A stretch of DNA of 5,770 bases from Rhodocyclales bacterium (GTDB taxonomy: Bacteria > Pseudomonadota > Gammaproteobacteria > Burkholderiales > Rhodocyclaceae). The notes beneath the pieces are model-generated. The model did not search any database and was not told where the DNA came from. It saw only the letters and a program-made list of their open reading frames with translations. The translations under genes and the position numbers were made by a program. This document shows positions 1 to 5,770 of the stretch, one piece after another. Every line of letters starts with the position of its first letter. Within the stretch, counting starts at the first letter, position 1. The stretch spans positions 1 to 5,770 of the forward strand of contig JAJTBM010000212.1 in NCBI GenBank assembly GCA_021286885.1, read 5' to 3'.

Positions 1-2
1 GC

Positions 3-18
3 TCCAGCCCTCGCTGGA
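3..18. repeat. Small inverted repeat after the 902-aa receptor stop
   Basis: TCCAGC (3-8) and GCTGGA (13-18) can form a 6-bp stem with a 4-base loop, 17 bp beyond the stop. The window ends before any T-run could be seen. The purine-rich GAGGGCTGGAG on the minus strand could equally be the ribosome site of a next gene. Confidence 0.3.
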
Positions 19-35
19 CCGCACCGGGACAGCGC

Positions 36-2744
36 TCAAAACTCTACAAACCCCTCTTCCTGTCCAGCACGCGGGGCAAGTGCCGTCCGGTGGGCTCCCG
101 CCCCTTCCGTACGGGCGGCCCGACGCGAACGCTCGGGCGCACCTGGCCGGCCCGCCGGGCTGCCACTCCGAGCGCTGTCCACCTGGAAGAAAGCCATGCT
201 CTTGGTGAGCAGTTCAGCCTGGGCGCTCATTTCTTCAGCAGTCGCCGCCAGCTCTTCGGAGGCCGACGCATTTTGTTGGGTCGCCATCGAAAGCTGGCCC
301 ATGGCCGCGTTGATCTGGCCCACGCCCGAGGTCTGCTCCTCGGATGCCGCACTGATCTCCTGTACCAGATCCGAAGTCTTGGTAATGCTCGGGATGATCA
401 CCTCGAACAGATTGCCTGCCCGCTCGGCCAGGGCCACGCTGCTCTTGGCGGTCTCAGAGATTTCCTGGGCGGCCACCTGGCTGCGTTCAGCCAGCTTGCG
501 CACCTCGGCTGCCACCACCGCAAACCCCTTGCCGTGTTCGCCAGCGCGGGCTGCTTCGATGGCCGCGTTCAGGGCCAGCAGGTTGGTCTGGTAGGCAATG
601 TCATCCACGATACCGATCTTGTCGGCGATGCTCTTCATTGCATCCACGGTAGAGCGCACCGCAGCCCCACCCTCCTGGGCTTCCCGGGCGGCCTTGGCGG
701 CCATGCTGTCAGTCAGTTTGGCGTTCTCACTGTTCTGGCTCACGGAGCCAGACATCTCCTCCATGGAGGCCGTGGTTTCCTCCACGCTCGCAGCCTGCTC
801 GCTCGCAGATTGGGACAGGCTCTGGGCGGTAGCGCTCACCTCTTCGGAGGAGGAGCTTAAGGAATCGGCGGTGGCACGCACCTCCATAATCACCCCGGCC
901 AAACGGCGCACGGTGTTGTTCAGAGACTCCTTCAGGCTGGCCAGCTGGCCTTGGTAGTTCCCCTGCATGGTGCGGGTCAGATCCCCGTACTCCAGCACAC
1001 TGAGGACACTCAGTGCCTCGTTGAGGGGCGCCACAATGGCATCCAGCGTCCCGTTCATGCCTTCCACGATCTTGCGGAAATCGCCCTGATGGCGTGCGGC
1101 ATCCAAGCGCACATCCAACTGGCCAGCGGTGCTCGCCGCCGAGAGCTGGTTCACATCTGCAATCAGCAGACGGATGTTGTTCCGCACCTGCTCCACGTTC
1201 TCGTTGATGAAACGCTTCTTGCCCGGAAACTCTTCAAGAGGCGCATCCAGATTGCCCTCACCAAAGGCCTTGATGCAGGCCATGGCTTTCTTCTTCACGC
1301 TGATGTGGCCTGCCACCATCCCATTCACGCCCTGGGCCATGGTCTGGTAGGCGCCCTGGAATTTGCCGGTGTCGATCACCACATCAATATCGCCCTTGTC
1401 ATGCTCGCTGCTCATGCGGTGCATCTCGGCGATGAAGGTCTTCACATTGCTGCGCAGCTGCTCGATGGTGTCGTTGATGAAGCGTTTCTTGCCCGGAAAC
1501 TGTTCCAGCGTCGCGTCGAAATCACCTTCGCCAAATGCCTTCACGCAGGCCATCGCCTTCTTCTTGACCGCAATGTGTCCCTGCACCATCTCGTTCACGC
1601 CCTGGGCCATGGTCGTATAGGCCCCCTGGAACTTGCCGGTATCGATCACCACATCAATATCGCCCTGATCGTGGGCCCGGCTCATGCGGTGCATCTCGGC
1701 AATGAAGGTCTTCACATTGCTGCGCAGCTGCTCGATAGTGTCGTTGATGAAGCGTTTCTTGCCCGGAAACTGCTCCAGCGTCGCATCGAAATCACCTTCG
1801 CCAAACGCCTTCACGCAGGCCATCGCCTTTTTCTTCACGCTGATGTGGCCCGCCACCATCCCGTTCACGCCCTGGGCCATGGTCTGGTAGGCGCCCTGGA
1901 ATTTGCCGGTGTCGATCACCACATCGATGTCGCCCTTGTCATGCTCGGCAGACATCCGGTTCATTTCATCCAGCAGCGCCCGCAGGTTGTTGTTCACCTG
2001 CGCCAGGGCCGCCATTACGCTGCCTTCGGGCGCCTCGGTGTGGATCTCCTCCATTTGACCCGCAGCAATCCGGGCTGCCAGGCTACGGGCAGCCTCCGGC
2101 TCGGCGCCTAGCTGATGCATCAGGGTGCGCAGGCTCATGACACCTAAAGTGATCACCGCCGCGAGCGTCAGCCCGGCCAGTAGCGCCAGTTGCTGCACCA
2201 GTTCTCCCTTGAGCTCCTGGGCCCGACCTCCGGCTTTGTGCCCCAGCTCCCCGCTGTACGCCAGCTGCCCGCGTTCCAACCGGGCCACCCGCTCGGCCCC
2301 AGGCCCCAGGGCCTGGAGTGCCTCGGTGGCTTCCTTGCGTTTGTCCGCCCGGGTCAGCGCAAGAAGCGGCGAGCTTTTCTGCAGGACTTCATCCAGCGCA
2401 GTCTTCTGATCTTCCAGCAGACGCCGGCTGCGCTCATCGACAACAAATGTTTCCTGGCTGCGCAAGCCCTCCTTGAGGCGGGCGGAGGCATCCCGGAAAC
2501 GCTCCTCCTGCTCTGCCCTCAGGGCCGGATCTTCCAGCACCAGGAGGCGCTCCAGACTTGCCCGGAGCTGATTGAAGGCCTCGATGTTGCGGCCTACCAC
2601 GCCCACGCCAGACACGGCCGTATCCGCCCCTCGCATGGCCGACTCGGACATTTGCGCCAATTGGCGCGCCCCGAAACCGGCCAGCACGCATACGCCCAGA
2701 GCAGCCGCCAGCATCATCAGTAAAAACCGTTTTTGAACGCTCAC
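36..2744 (-). CDS. Poly-HAMP methyl-accepting chemotaxis receptor, 902 aa
   Basis: Transmembrane chemoreceptor with an unusually long cytoplasmic stalk. Domains (902-aa numbering): TM1 about 7-26; periplasmic helical domain about 27-184, colinear without gaps with the 546-aa receptor (FVVDE and LISDE both start at residue 100); TM2 about 185-206; membrane-proximal HAMP with Gly229; then eight more HAMP modules with AS2-start glycines at 271, 317, 361, 407, 451, 497, 541 and 587; signalling hairpin about 616-855 with tip [20 protein letters not shown]. Glu-Glu methylation-type pairs lie at 634-635, 655-656, 662-663, 802-803 and 830-831. An Arg/Ala/Gly-rich tail of about 46 residues ends in GFVEF, a CheR/CheB tether-like pentapeptide. 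There is no PAS, Cache or other extra sensor domain. The start is GTG at 2744, six bases after GAGGAG; the frame stays open upstream to an ATG at 2870, but that would put 42 non-family-like residues before TM1. Cysteines occur only in TM1 (19) and once per repeat (310, 400, 490). Ligand unknown. Confidence 0.95.
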   Translation of the reverse strand: MSVQKRFLLMMLAAALGVCVLAGFGARQLAQMSESAMRGADTAVSGVGVVGRNIEAFNQLRASLERLLVLEDPALRAEQEERFRDASARLKEGLRSQETFVVDERSRRLLEDQKTALDEVLQKSSPLLALTRADKRKEATEALQALGPGAERVARLERGQLAYSGELGHKAGGRAQELKGELVQQLALLAGLTLAAVITLGVMSLRTLMHQLGAEPEAARSLAARIAAGQMEEIHTEAPEGSVMAALAQVNNNLRALLDEMNRMSAEHDKGDIDVVIDTGKFQGAYQTMAQGVNGMVAGHISVKKKAMACVKAFGEGDFDATLEQFPGKKRFINDTIEQLRSNVKTFIAEMHRMSRAHDQGDIDVVIDTGKFQGAYTTMAQGVNEMVQGHIAVKKKAMACVKAFGEGDFDATLEQFPGKKRFINDTIEQLRSNVKTFIAEMHRMSSEHDKGDIDVVIDTGKFQGAYQTMAQGVNGMVAGHISVKKKAMACIKAFGEGNLDAPLEEFPGKKRFINENVEQVRNNIRLLIADVNQLSAASTAGQLDVRLDAARHQGDFRKIVEGMNGTLDAIVAPLNEALSVLSVLEYGDLTRTMQGNYQGQLASLKESLNNTVRRLAGVIMEVRATADSLSSSSEEVSATAQSLSQSASEQAASVEETTASMEEMSGSVSQNSENAKLTDSMAAKAAREAQEGGAAVRSTVDAMKSIADKIGIVDDIAYQTNLLALNAAIEAARAGEHGKGFAVVAAEVRKLAERSQVAAQEISETAKSSVALAERAGNLFEVIIPSITKTSDLVQEISAASEEQTSGVGQINAAMGQLSMATQQNASASEELAATAEEMSAQAELLTKSMAFFQVDSARSGSPAGRPGAPERSRRAARTEGAGAHRTALAPRAGQEEGFVEF
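177..884 (-). repeat. Signalling-domain direct repeat, copy in the 902-aa receptor
   Basis: This stretch encodes 236 residues (EVRATADS to FFQVD) and matches 3647-4354 without any gap. The proteins differ at 11 positions by my count. In a sample of 240 bases (421-660 against 3891-4130) I count about 19 DNA differences, all synonymous. It is therefore both a long region of homology for recombination and evidence of a shared recent origin or conversion. Confidence 0.93.
885..2138 (-). other. Nine-module poly-HAMP array in the 902-aa receptor
   Basis: Protein residues 203-620. Module marker glycines occur as GQME, GDID, GDFD, GDID, GDFD, GDID, GNLD, GQLD and GDLT. The first step is 42 residues and the rest alternate 46 and 44 exactly. 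This is the pattern of stacked HAMP modules, each a short AS1 helix, a connector and an AS2 helix that runs on into the next AS1. Assignment as HAMP rests on the glycine-acidic motif, the helical heptad-like flanks and the canonical first and last modules. Confidence 0.88.
1161..1970 (-). repeat. Three tandem 270-bp in-frame repeats encoding HAMP pairs
   Basis: The units are 1970-1701, 1700-1431 and 1430-1161, each 90 codons and each encoding two HAMP modules (a GDID type and a GDFD/GNLD type). Units 1 and 2 share a nearly identical second half (DNA around 1684-1825 against 1414-1555, with a few synonymous changes). Units 1 and 3 share a nearly identical first half (around 1855-1945 against 1315-1405, offset 540). 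The middle unit's first half differs (AHDQ, AYTT, NEMVQ). A diverged further module (GQLD) follows at about 1160-1023. Confidence 0.95.
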
Positions 2745-2750
2745 ATGAGT

Positions 2751-2756
2751 CTCCTC
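2751..2756 (-). promoter_or_regulatory. Shine-Dalgarno fixing the GTG start of the 902-aa receptor
   Basis: GAGGAG lies six bases before GTG 2744 and places TM1 directly after a short Lys/Arg-containing N-terminus, as in the sister receptor. The ATG overlapping this GTG by one base is out of frame and is followed at once by TGA. Confidence 0.8.
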
Positions 2757-2774
2757 ACAGGGCCATGGACGATG

Positions 2775-2790
2775 CTGCTGCCGGCAGCAG
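2775..2790. repeat. Perfect 16-bp palindrome in the receptor leader
   Basis: CTGCTGCCGGCAGCAG reads the same on both strands and ends 30 bp before the GTG start, 18 bp before its Shine-Dalgarno. It could be an operator for a dimeric regulator. The lack of a loop makes an RNA hairpin of full length unlikely, though a shorter stem could form. Confidence 0.6.
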
Positions 2791-2900
2791 GTCATTGCCA
2801 TGAAAACAAAATGAATAGGCAGCCGGATGGTATGCAGCCCCGCCCATGCACCCATAAAGCATACAAGCAAGGCCGTAGGCTGCCAGACTTCCAGCCGTCC

Positions 2901-2932
2901 GGTGCGGGATGCGCTATCGCAGCCGACGCACC
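2901..2932. repeat. Nested inverted repeat just after cheW
   Basis: Outer arms GGTGCG (2901-2906) and CGCACC (2927-2932) enclose an inner TGCG-CTAT-CGCA element (2910-2921). It starts 10 bp past the cheW stop. No T-run follows on the minus strand, so it is at best a weak or factor-dependent terminator, or an RNA-stabilising stem. Confidence 0.4.
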
Positions 2933-2942
2933 CCGCGCACGC

Positions 2943-3488
2943 TCACTCCACGTGGGCCAGGGCCGCTGGCATGGGGCTGTGCTGGGCCACTTCGGAAAGC
3001 ATGGACAGCTCATCGGTGGACAACACCGCATCCACGTTCAGCAGGATCACAAAACCGCCATTGATCTTGCCCATGCCCCGGATGAAGTCAGCCCGGATCC
3101 GGGCGCCAAAGCTGGGCGGTGGTTCAATCTCGGCCACCGGGATCTCCAGCACTTCGCTCACCGTATCGACCACGATGCCAAACACCTGATGGGCGTCGGT
3201 TTCGCCCAGCTCGATGATCACGATGCAGGTCCGGCGGGTCGCCTCGGTGGATCGCCCGCCAAAACGGGCCTTGAGGTCAATCACCGGCACCACTGCGCCC
3301 CGGAGGTTGATCACCCCCCGGATACTGGCGGGCATCATGGGCACAGCGGTCACATGGCCGTATTCGATGATTTCCTTCACGCTCAGGGTCTCGACGGCGT
3401 ACATCTCGCCCCCGAGGGTAAAGGTCAGATACTGGCGTGGTTCCTGACTGGTGCCGGACAGCTGCCCGGCCTTGATGATCTCAGCCAT
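2943..3488 (-). CDS. cheW: Chemotaxis coupling protein CheW
   Basis: CheW is the cytoplasmic adaptor that links receptor tips to the CheA P5 domain in chemosensory arrays. The 181-residue product covers a full CheW fold. A short N-terminal lead precedes the first subdomain (QYLTFTLGGEMYAVETLSVK, 19-38). The conserved IRGVINLRGAVVPVIDLKARFG follows (56-77), with the NLRG arginine at residue 63. The second subdomain has VFGIVVDTVSEVLEIP (102-117) and ends with GGFVILLNVDAVLS (144-157). A tail of about 24 residues beyond the fold makes it slightly longer than minimal CheW proteins. The ATG at 3488 is preceded by GAGGTG, whose first bases overlap the TGA of the upstream receptor. The genes are 8 bp apart, so translational coupling is likely. 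It probably serves both flanking receptors. Confidence 0.97.
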   Translation of the reverse strand: MAEIIKAGQLSGTSQEPRQYLTFTLGGEMYAVETLSVKEIIEYGHVTAVPMMPASIRGVINLRGAVVPVIDLKARFGGRSTEATRRTCIVIIELGETDAHQVFGIVVDTVSEVLEIPVAEIEPPPSFGARIRADFIRGMGKINGGFVILLNVDAVLSTDELSMLSEVAQHSPMPAALAHVE

Positions 3489-3492
3489 GATG

Positions 3493-3498
3493 CACCTC
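3493..3498 (-). promoter_or_regulatory. cheW ribosome binding site overlapping the upstream stop
   Basis: GAGGTG shares bases with the TGA (3497-3499) of the upstream receptor gene. A ribosome ending there sits on the cheW initiation site, which points to coupled translation of receptor and adaptor. Confidence 0.75.
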
Positions 3499-5137
3499 AG
3501 AACTCAACAAACTCGGTTTCCAGCGAACGCTGGCTGCCCTTGCCATTGCCGTTGCCATTGCCTGCCGCGGCACTGCCTCCTTCACTGCGGGACGCCCGGC
3601 GGGTACGCTCGCCGCCACTACGCTGGCCCTTGGACACCCGGGACATATCCACCTGGAAGAAGCCCATGTTCTTGGTCAGCAGTTCGGCCTGGGCGCTCAT
3701 TTCTTCGGCGGTGGCGGCCAGCTCTTCGGAAGCCGACGCATTTTGCTGGGTTGCCATCGAAAGCTGGGCCATGGCAGCGTTGATCTGGCCCACGCCGGAG
3801 GTCTGTTCTTCCGAGGCGGAGCTGATTTCCTGCACCAGATCCGAAGTCTTGGTGATGCTCGGGATGATCACCTCAAACAGATTGCCCGCCCGCTCGGCCA
3901 GAGCCACACTGCTCTTGGCGGTTTCGGAGATTTCCTGGGCGGCCACCTGGCTGCGTTCGGCCAGCTTGCGCACTTCAGCCGCCACCACTGCAAAACCCTT
4001 GCCGTGCTCACCGGCGCGGGCTGCTTCGATGGCTGCGTTCAGGGCCAGCAGATTGGTCTGGTAGGCGATGTCATCCACGATGCCGATCTTGTCGGCGATG
4101 CTCTTCATCGCATCCACGGTGGAGCGCACCGCCGCGCCGCCTTCCTGGGCTTCCTGGGAAGCCTTGGCGGCCATGCTGTCGGTGAGCTTGGCGTTCTCGC
4201 TGTTCTGGGTCACGGAAGACGACATCTGCTCCATGGAAGCCGAGGTTTCCTCCACGCTGGCGGCCTGTTCGCTCGAAGACTGGGACAGGCTCTGGGCGGT
4301 AGCACTCACCTCTTCCGACGAAGAACTGAGGGAGTCAGCGGTGGCGCGCACTTCCGAGATGATCGCGGCCAGGCGCTCGCTCATGTGCTTGACGTTGTAC
4401 AGCAGGCTGGTGGTATCACCCGGCTTGACCTGGATGGACTGGGTCAGGTCGCCATCGGCAATCCGGCCCACCATCGCGGCCGCGTAATCCGGCTCACCGC
4501 CCAGCTGCTTGAGCAGGCTGCGGGTGATGATCACGCCAATCGTCACCACGCTCAGCAGGGTCAGACCAGAGATAGCGAGGGCCATCAGGGTTGCACTGCT
4601 CTGGGTGCGGGCGGCATCGTCGGCAGCCCGCTTGCCCAAATCGGCGTTGTACTGGCGATGATCGTCAAAAGCCTCGCCAATCCGCCCCAGCACGGCCTGA
4701 TTGTCCAGCAGCAGATCCCGGGCTTCGGTGTTGCGGTTGGCCCGGGACAGGGCAATCGCCTTCTCGCGCAATACATCGTAGTCGGCCAGGGCCTTCTGGT
4801 CGGCGGCCAGCAGGGCCCGGTCTTTCTCATCGCTGATCAGACCTTCGTATTTTTTAAGCGCATCCGCCACTTTCTGGCGGTTGTTAGTGATGCGTTGCTC
4901 GATTTCGGCCATGCGGGCCTGCTCAGTCTGGGACATGTGCTGCCACACCTGGGTACGCAGCACGGCTGCCGGGGCCGCCGCCTCATCAATCACCAGCACG
5001 CTGGGAACGGTGTTGACGTTGGTGTAGTTGGTGACTTCATAGATGCGCTGCATCTGGTACAGCCCGGTGACGGCCAGGATCAGCACACCCAGGACGGCGG
5101 CGCCCAGCAACAACATCATCTTGCGGGTTACGGTCAT
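3497..5137 (-). CDS. Methyl-accepting chemotaxis receptor, single HAMP, 546 aa
   Basis: Transmembrane chemoreceptor that modulates CheA through CheW. Domains (546-aa numbering): TM1 about 7-26; periplasmic helical domain about 27-181 with the NTVPS stretch typical of 4HB_MCP_1 sensors; TM2 about 182-206; one HAMP with LGGEP and GDLT (Gly229); signalling hairpin about 255-497 with a classic tip ([20 protein letters not shown]). Glu-Glu methylation-type sites match [ASTG]2-x2-[EQ]2-x2-[ASTG]2 on both arms. A Gly/Asn/Ser/Arg-rich tail of about 49 residues ends in EFVEF, matching the x-[HFYW]-x2-[HFYW] CheR/CheB tether consensus. I chose ATG at 5137 because TAAGGAG lies six bases upstream; an in-frame ATG at 5158 has no such site and adds seven residues. 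No cysteine is present. The ligand is unknown. Its signalling domain nearly duplicates that of the gene at 36-2744. Confidence 0.96.
   Translation of the reverse strand: MTVTRKMMLLLGAAVLGVLILAVTGLYQMQRIYEVTNYTNVNTVPSVLVIDEAAAPAAVLRTQVWQHMSQTEQARMAEIEQRITNNRQKVADALKKYEGLISDEKDRALLAADQKALADYDVLREKAIALSRANRNTEARDLLLDNQAVLGRIGEAFDDHRQYNADLGKRAADDAARTQSSATLMALAISGLTLLSVVTIGVIITRSLLKQLGGEPDYAAAMVGRIADGDLTQSIQVKPGDTTSLLYNVKHMSERLAAIISEVRATADSLSSSSEEVSATAQSLSQSSSEQAASVEETSASMEQMSSSVTQNSENAKLTDSMAAKASQEAQEGGAAVRSTVDAMKSIADKIGIVDDIAYQTNLLALNAAIEAARAGEHGKGFAVVAAEVRKLAERSQVAAQEISETAKSSVALAERAGNLFEVIIPSITKTSDLVQEISSASEEQTSGVGQINAAMAQLSMATQQNASASEELAATAEEMSAQAELLTKNMGFFQVDMSRVSKGQRSGGERTRRASRSEGGSAAAGNGNGNGKGSQRSLETEFVEF
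3540..3563 (-). repeat. Short hexanucleotide repeat encoding Gly-Asn in the receptor tail
   Basis: Four copies of TTGCCN on the plus strand encode GNGNGNGK in the flexible tail between the signalling hairpin and the EFVEF tether of the 546-aa receptor. Gain or loss of one copy would keep the frame and change the linker by two residues. Confidence 0.7.
3647..4354 (-). repeat. Signalling-domain direct repeat, copy in the 546-aa receptor
   Basis: Partner of 177-884, in the same orientation and 3470 bp away. Homology at this level stops on the C-terminal side at FFQVD, where the two tails become unrelated apart from the final FVEF. Confidence 0.93.
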
Positions 5138-5143
5138 GTTGCT

Positions 5144-5150
5144 CTCCTTA
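5144..5150 (-). promoter_or_regulatory. Shine-Dalgarno fixing the 546-aa receptor start
   Basis: TAAGGAG on the minus strand lies six bases before the ATG at 5137. It selects this start over the in-frame ATG at 5158, which sits just after the cheA stop and has no purine-rich site before it. Confidence 0.8.
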
Positions 5151-5165
5151 CGAGACATGGATACA

Positions 5166-5770
5166 TCAGGCTTGCACAGAAGCCGACTTGGGTAGATGGG
5201 CCTGGCCGTCCCGGGTGGTCACATGCCGGACCAGCCCCGGCACATCCAGAATGAGGGCCACTTCTCCACTGCCCAGAATGGTGGAGCCGCCGATGCAGCG
5301 GATATGGCTGAAAACCTTGCCCAGGGGCTTGATCACGGTCTGGAACTCGCCAAACAGCTGATCCACCACCAGGCCGGCGCGTTCGCCCGCGTACTGGACC
5401 ACCACCACGTTTTCACGCCGGGGCGGTTCACCCGGGATCTCGAACAGATCCCGCAACCGGATGAAGGGCAAAACCTCACCGCGCAGATTCAGGTAGCTCG
5501 CCGACAGGTTTTCCTTGGCACCCTCGGGCAGCTCAATGCACTCGACCACCTGTTCCAGGGGCACCACATACGAAGAAGGCCCCGCCCCGATCAGGAAACC
5601 GTCGATGATGGCCAGGGTCAGAGGCAGGCGGATGCGCACCGTGGTGCCCTGCCCTTCCACGCTTTCCAGATCCACCGTACCGCGCAGGGCCTGGATGTTG
5701 CGCTTGACCACATCCATGCCCACGCCACGCCCCGAGAGATTGCTGATCTGCTCGGCAGTGGAGAAACCCG
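5166..5770 (-). CDS. cheA: Chemotaxis histidine kinase CheA, C-terminal part (5' end outside window)
   Basis: CheA is the cytoplasmic histidine kinase that receptors control through CheW; it phosphorylates CheY and CheB. The frame is open to the window edge, and 200 residues before the TGA are visible. They begin with the F-box GFSTA (visible residues 1-5) and the G2 ATP-lid motif GRGVGMDVV (13-21). The HATPase fold ends near residue 57 with the family's typical PLTLAIIDG stretch. The rest is the CheW-like P5 domain, with [16 protein letters not shown] at 94-109 and [20 protein letters not shown] at 161-179. The Hpt (P1), P2, dimerisation (P3) and N/G1-box parts lie upstream and cannot be assessed. 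The GTG at 5723 is internal to the G2 box and is not a start. The stop is 28 bp before the next receptor's start, so the two are surely co-transcribed. Confidence 0.97.
   Translation of the reverse strand, partial: GFSTAEQISNLSGRGVGMDVVKRNIQALRGTVDLESVEGQGTTVRIRLPLTLAIIDGFLIGAGPSSYVVPLEQVVECIELPEGAKENLSASYLNLRGEVLPFIRLRDLFEIPGEPPRRENVVVVQYAGERAGLVVDQLFGEFQTVIKPLGKVFSHIRCIGGSTILGSGEVALILDVPGLVRHVTTRDGQAHLPKSASVQA

Larger units (their letters stand above)
2745..2942 (-). other. 198-bp gap between cheW and the 902-aa receptor
   Basis: The gap has no gene I can support. In minus-strand order it holds a nested inverted repeat (2932-2901), a GTATGC/GCATAC inverted pair (2864-2859 and 2835-2830), an AT-rich patch (about 2818-2797), a perfect 16-bp palindrome (2790-2775) and the GAGGAG site. 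I see no T-run after a stem, so no clear terminator. I also see no good sigma-70, sigma-28 or sigma-54 promoter. The gap is still large enough for separate control of the last receptor. Confidence 0.6.

Noticed and set aside
1161..1970. CRISPR-like or mobile repeat array
   Set aside because: The repeats are contiguous, 270 bp, in frame and encode a conserved protein module; there are no spacers or terminal inverted repeats.
951..2111. 386-aa plus-strand frame with internal repeats
   Set aside because: The repeats are the reverse complement of the HAMP repeats; no ribosome site or independent protein signal.
2745..2870. 42-residue N-terminal extension of the poly-HAMP receptor from ATG 2870
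   Set aside because: It would put TM1 at about residue 50, it contains the palindrome and AT-rich patch, and GTG 2744 has a well-spaced GAGGAG.
2850..2895. Possible sigma-54 or sigma-70 promoter (TGGCAG...TTGCTT, TATGCTTTAT) on the minus strand
   Set aside because: The GG to GC spacing is 14 rather than 10 for sigma-54, and no -35/-10 pair with 16-18 bp spacing stands out. No TAAA...GCCGATAA-like sigma-28 site was found.
2733..4064. 443-aa plus-strand open frame across cheW and a receptor
   Set aside because: It runs antisense through three confirmed minus-strand features and its last part mirrors the conserved signalling domain; no family resemblance.
5138..5158. Upstream ATG of the 546-aa receptor
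   Set aside because: No Shine-Dalgarno before it, while ATG 5137 has TAAGGAG at ideal spacing and matches the sister protein's N-terminus.
3743..5254. 503-aa plus-strand open frame rich in His, Gly and Leu
   Set aside because: Antisense shadow of the 546-aa receptor. A similar shadow appears opposite the matching region of the other receptor, as expected from GC-rich paralogues.

Overview
The window is one end of a bacterial chemotaxis locus. All genes lie on the minus strand and read from high to low coordinates: the 3' part of cheA, a conventional methyl-accepting receptor (546 aa), cheW, and a second, much longer receptor (902 aa) with a chain of HAMP modules. The DNA is GC-rich. The Che proteins and the two four-helix-bundle type receptors look proteobacterial. 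A betaproteobacterium (Rhodocyclales or a relative) is my best guess, from family resemblance only; nothing in the window fixes the taxon.

Layout in transcription order. 5770-5166: cheA, C-terminal 200 residues only, covering the end of the HATPase domain and the P5 domain. 5137-3497: 546-aa receptor with TM1, periplasmic helical bundle, TM2, one HAMP, signalling hairpin, flexible tail and a terminal CheR/CheB-tether-like pentapeptide. 3488-2943: cheW, 181 aa, whose Shine-Dalgarno overlaps the receptor's stop codon. 2942-2745: a 198-bp gap with several inverted repeats but no clear promoter. 2744-36: 902-aa receptor starting at GTG. 35-1: non-coding as far as can be seen, with one small inverted repeat. 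The long plus-strand open frames are shadows of these genes.

How they fit together. The receptors sense periplasmic or membrane-linked signals and control CheA through CheW. CheA would phosphorylate response regulators that lie outside the window. Both receptors end in x-F-x-x-F, so CheR and CheB probably dock on both.

Main point of interest. The two receptors are colinear from the N-terminus through the first HAMP (the HAMP glycine is residue 229 in both). Their 236-residue signalling regions align without a gap at 225 identities. The long receptor is in effect the short one with eight extra HAMP modules (358 residues) between the first HAMP and the signalling hairpin. The modules alternate between two types, with key glycines spaced 46, 44, 46, 44, 46, 44, 46. 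Six of them are encoded by three 270-bp tandem DNA repeats. By hand alignment with E. coli Tsr, each arm of the hairpin is one heptad shorter than the 36H class, which suggests 34H. One operon thus appears to encode two receptors with nearly the same CheA/CheW-binding tip but very different membrane-to-tip lengths.
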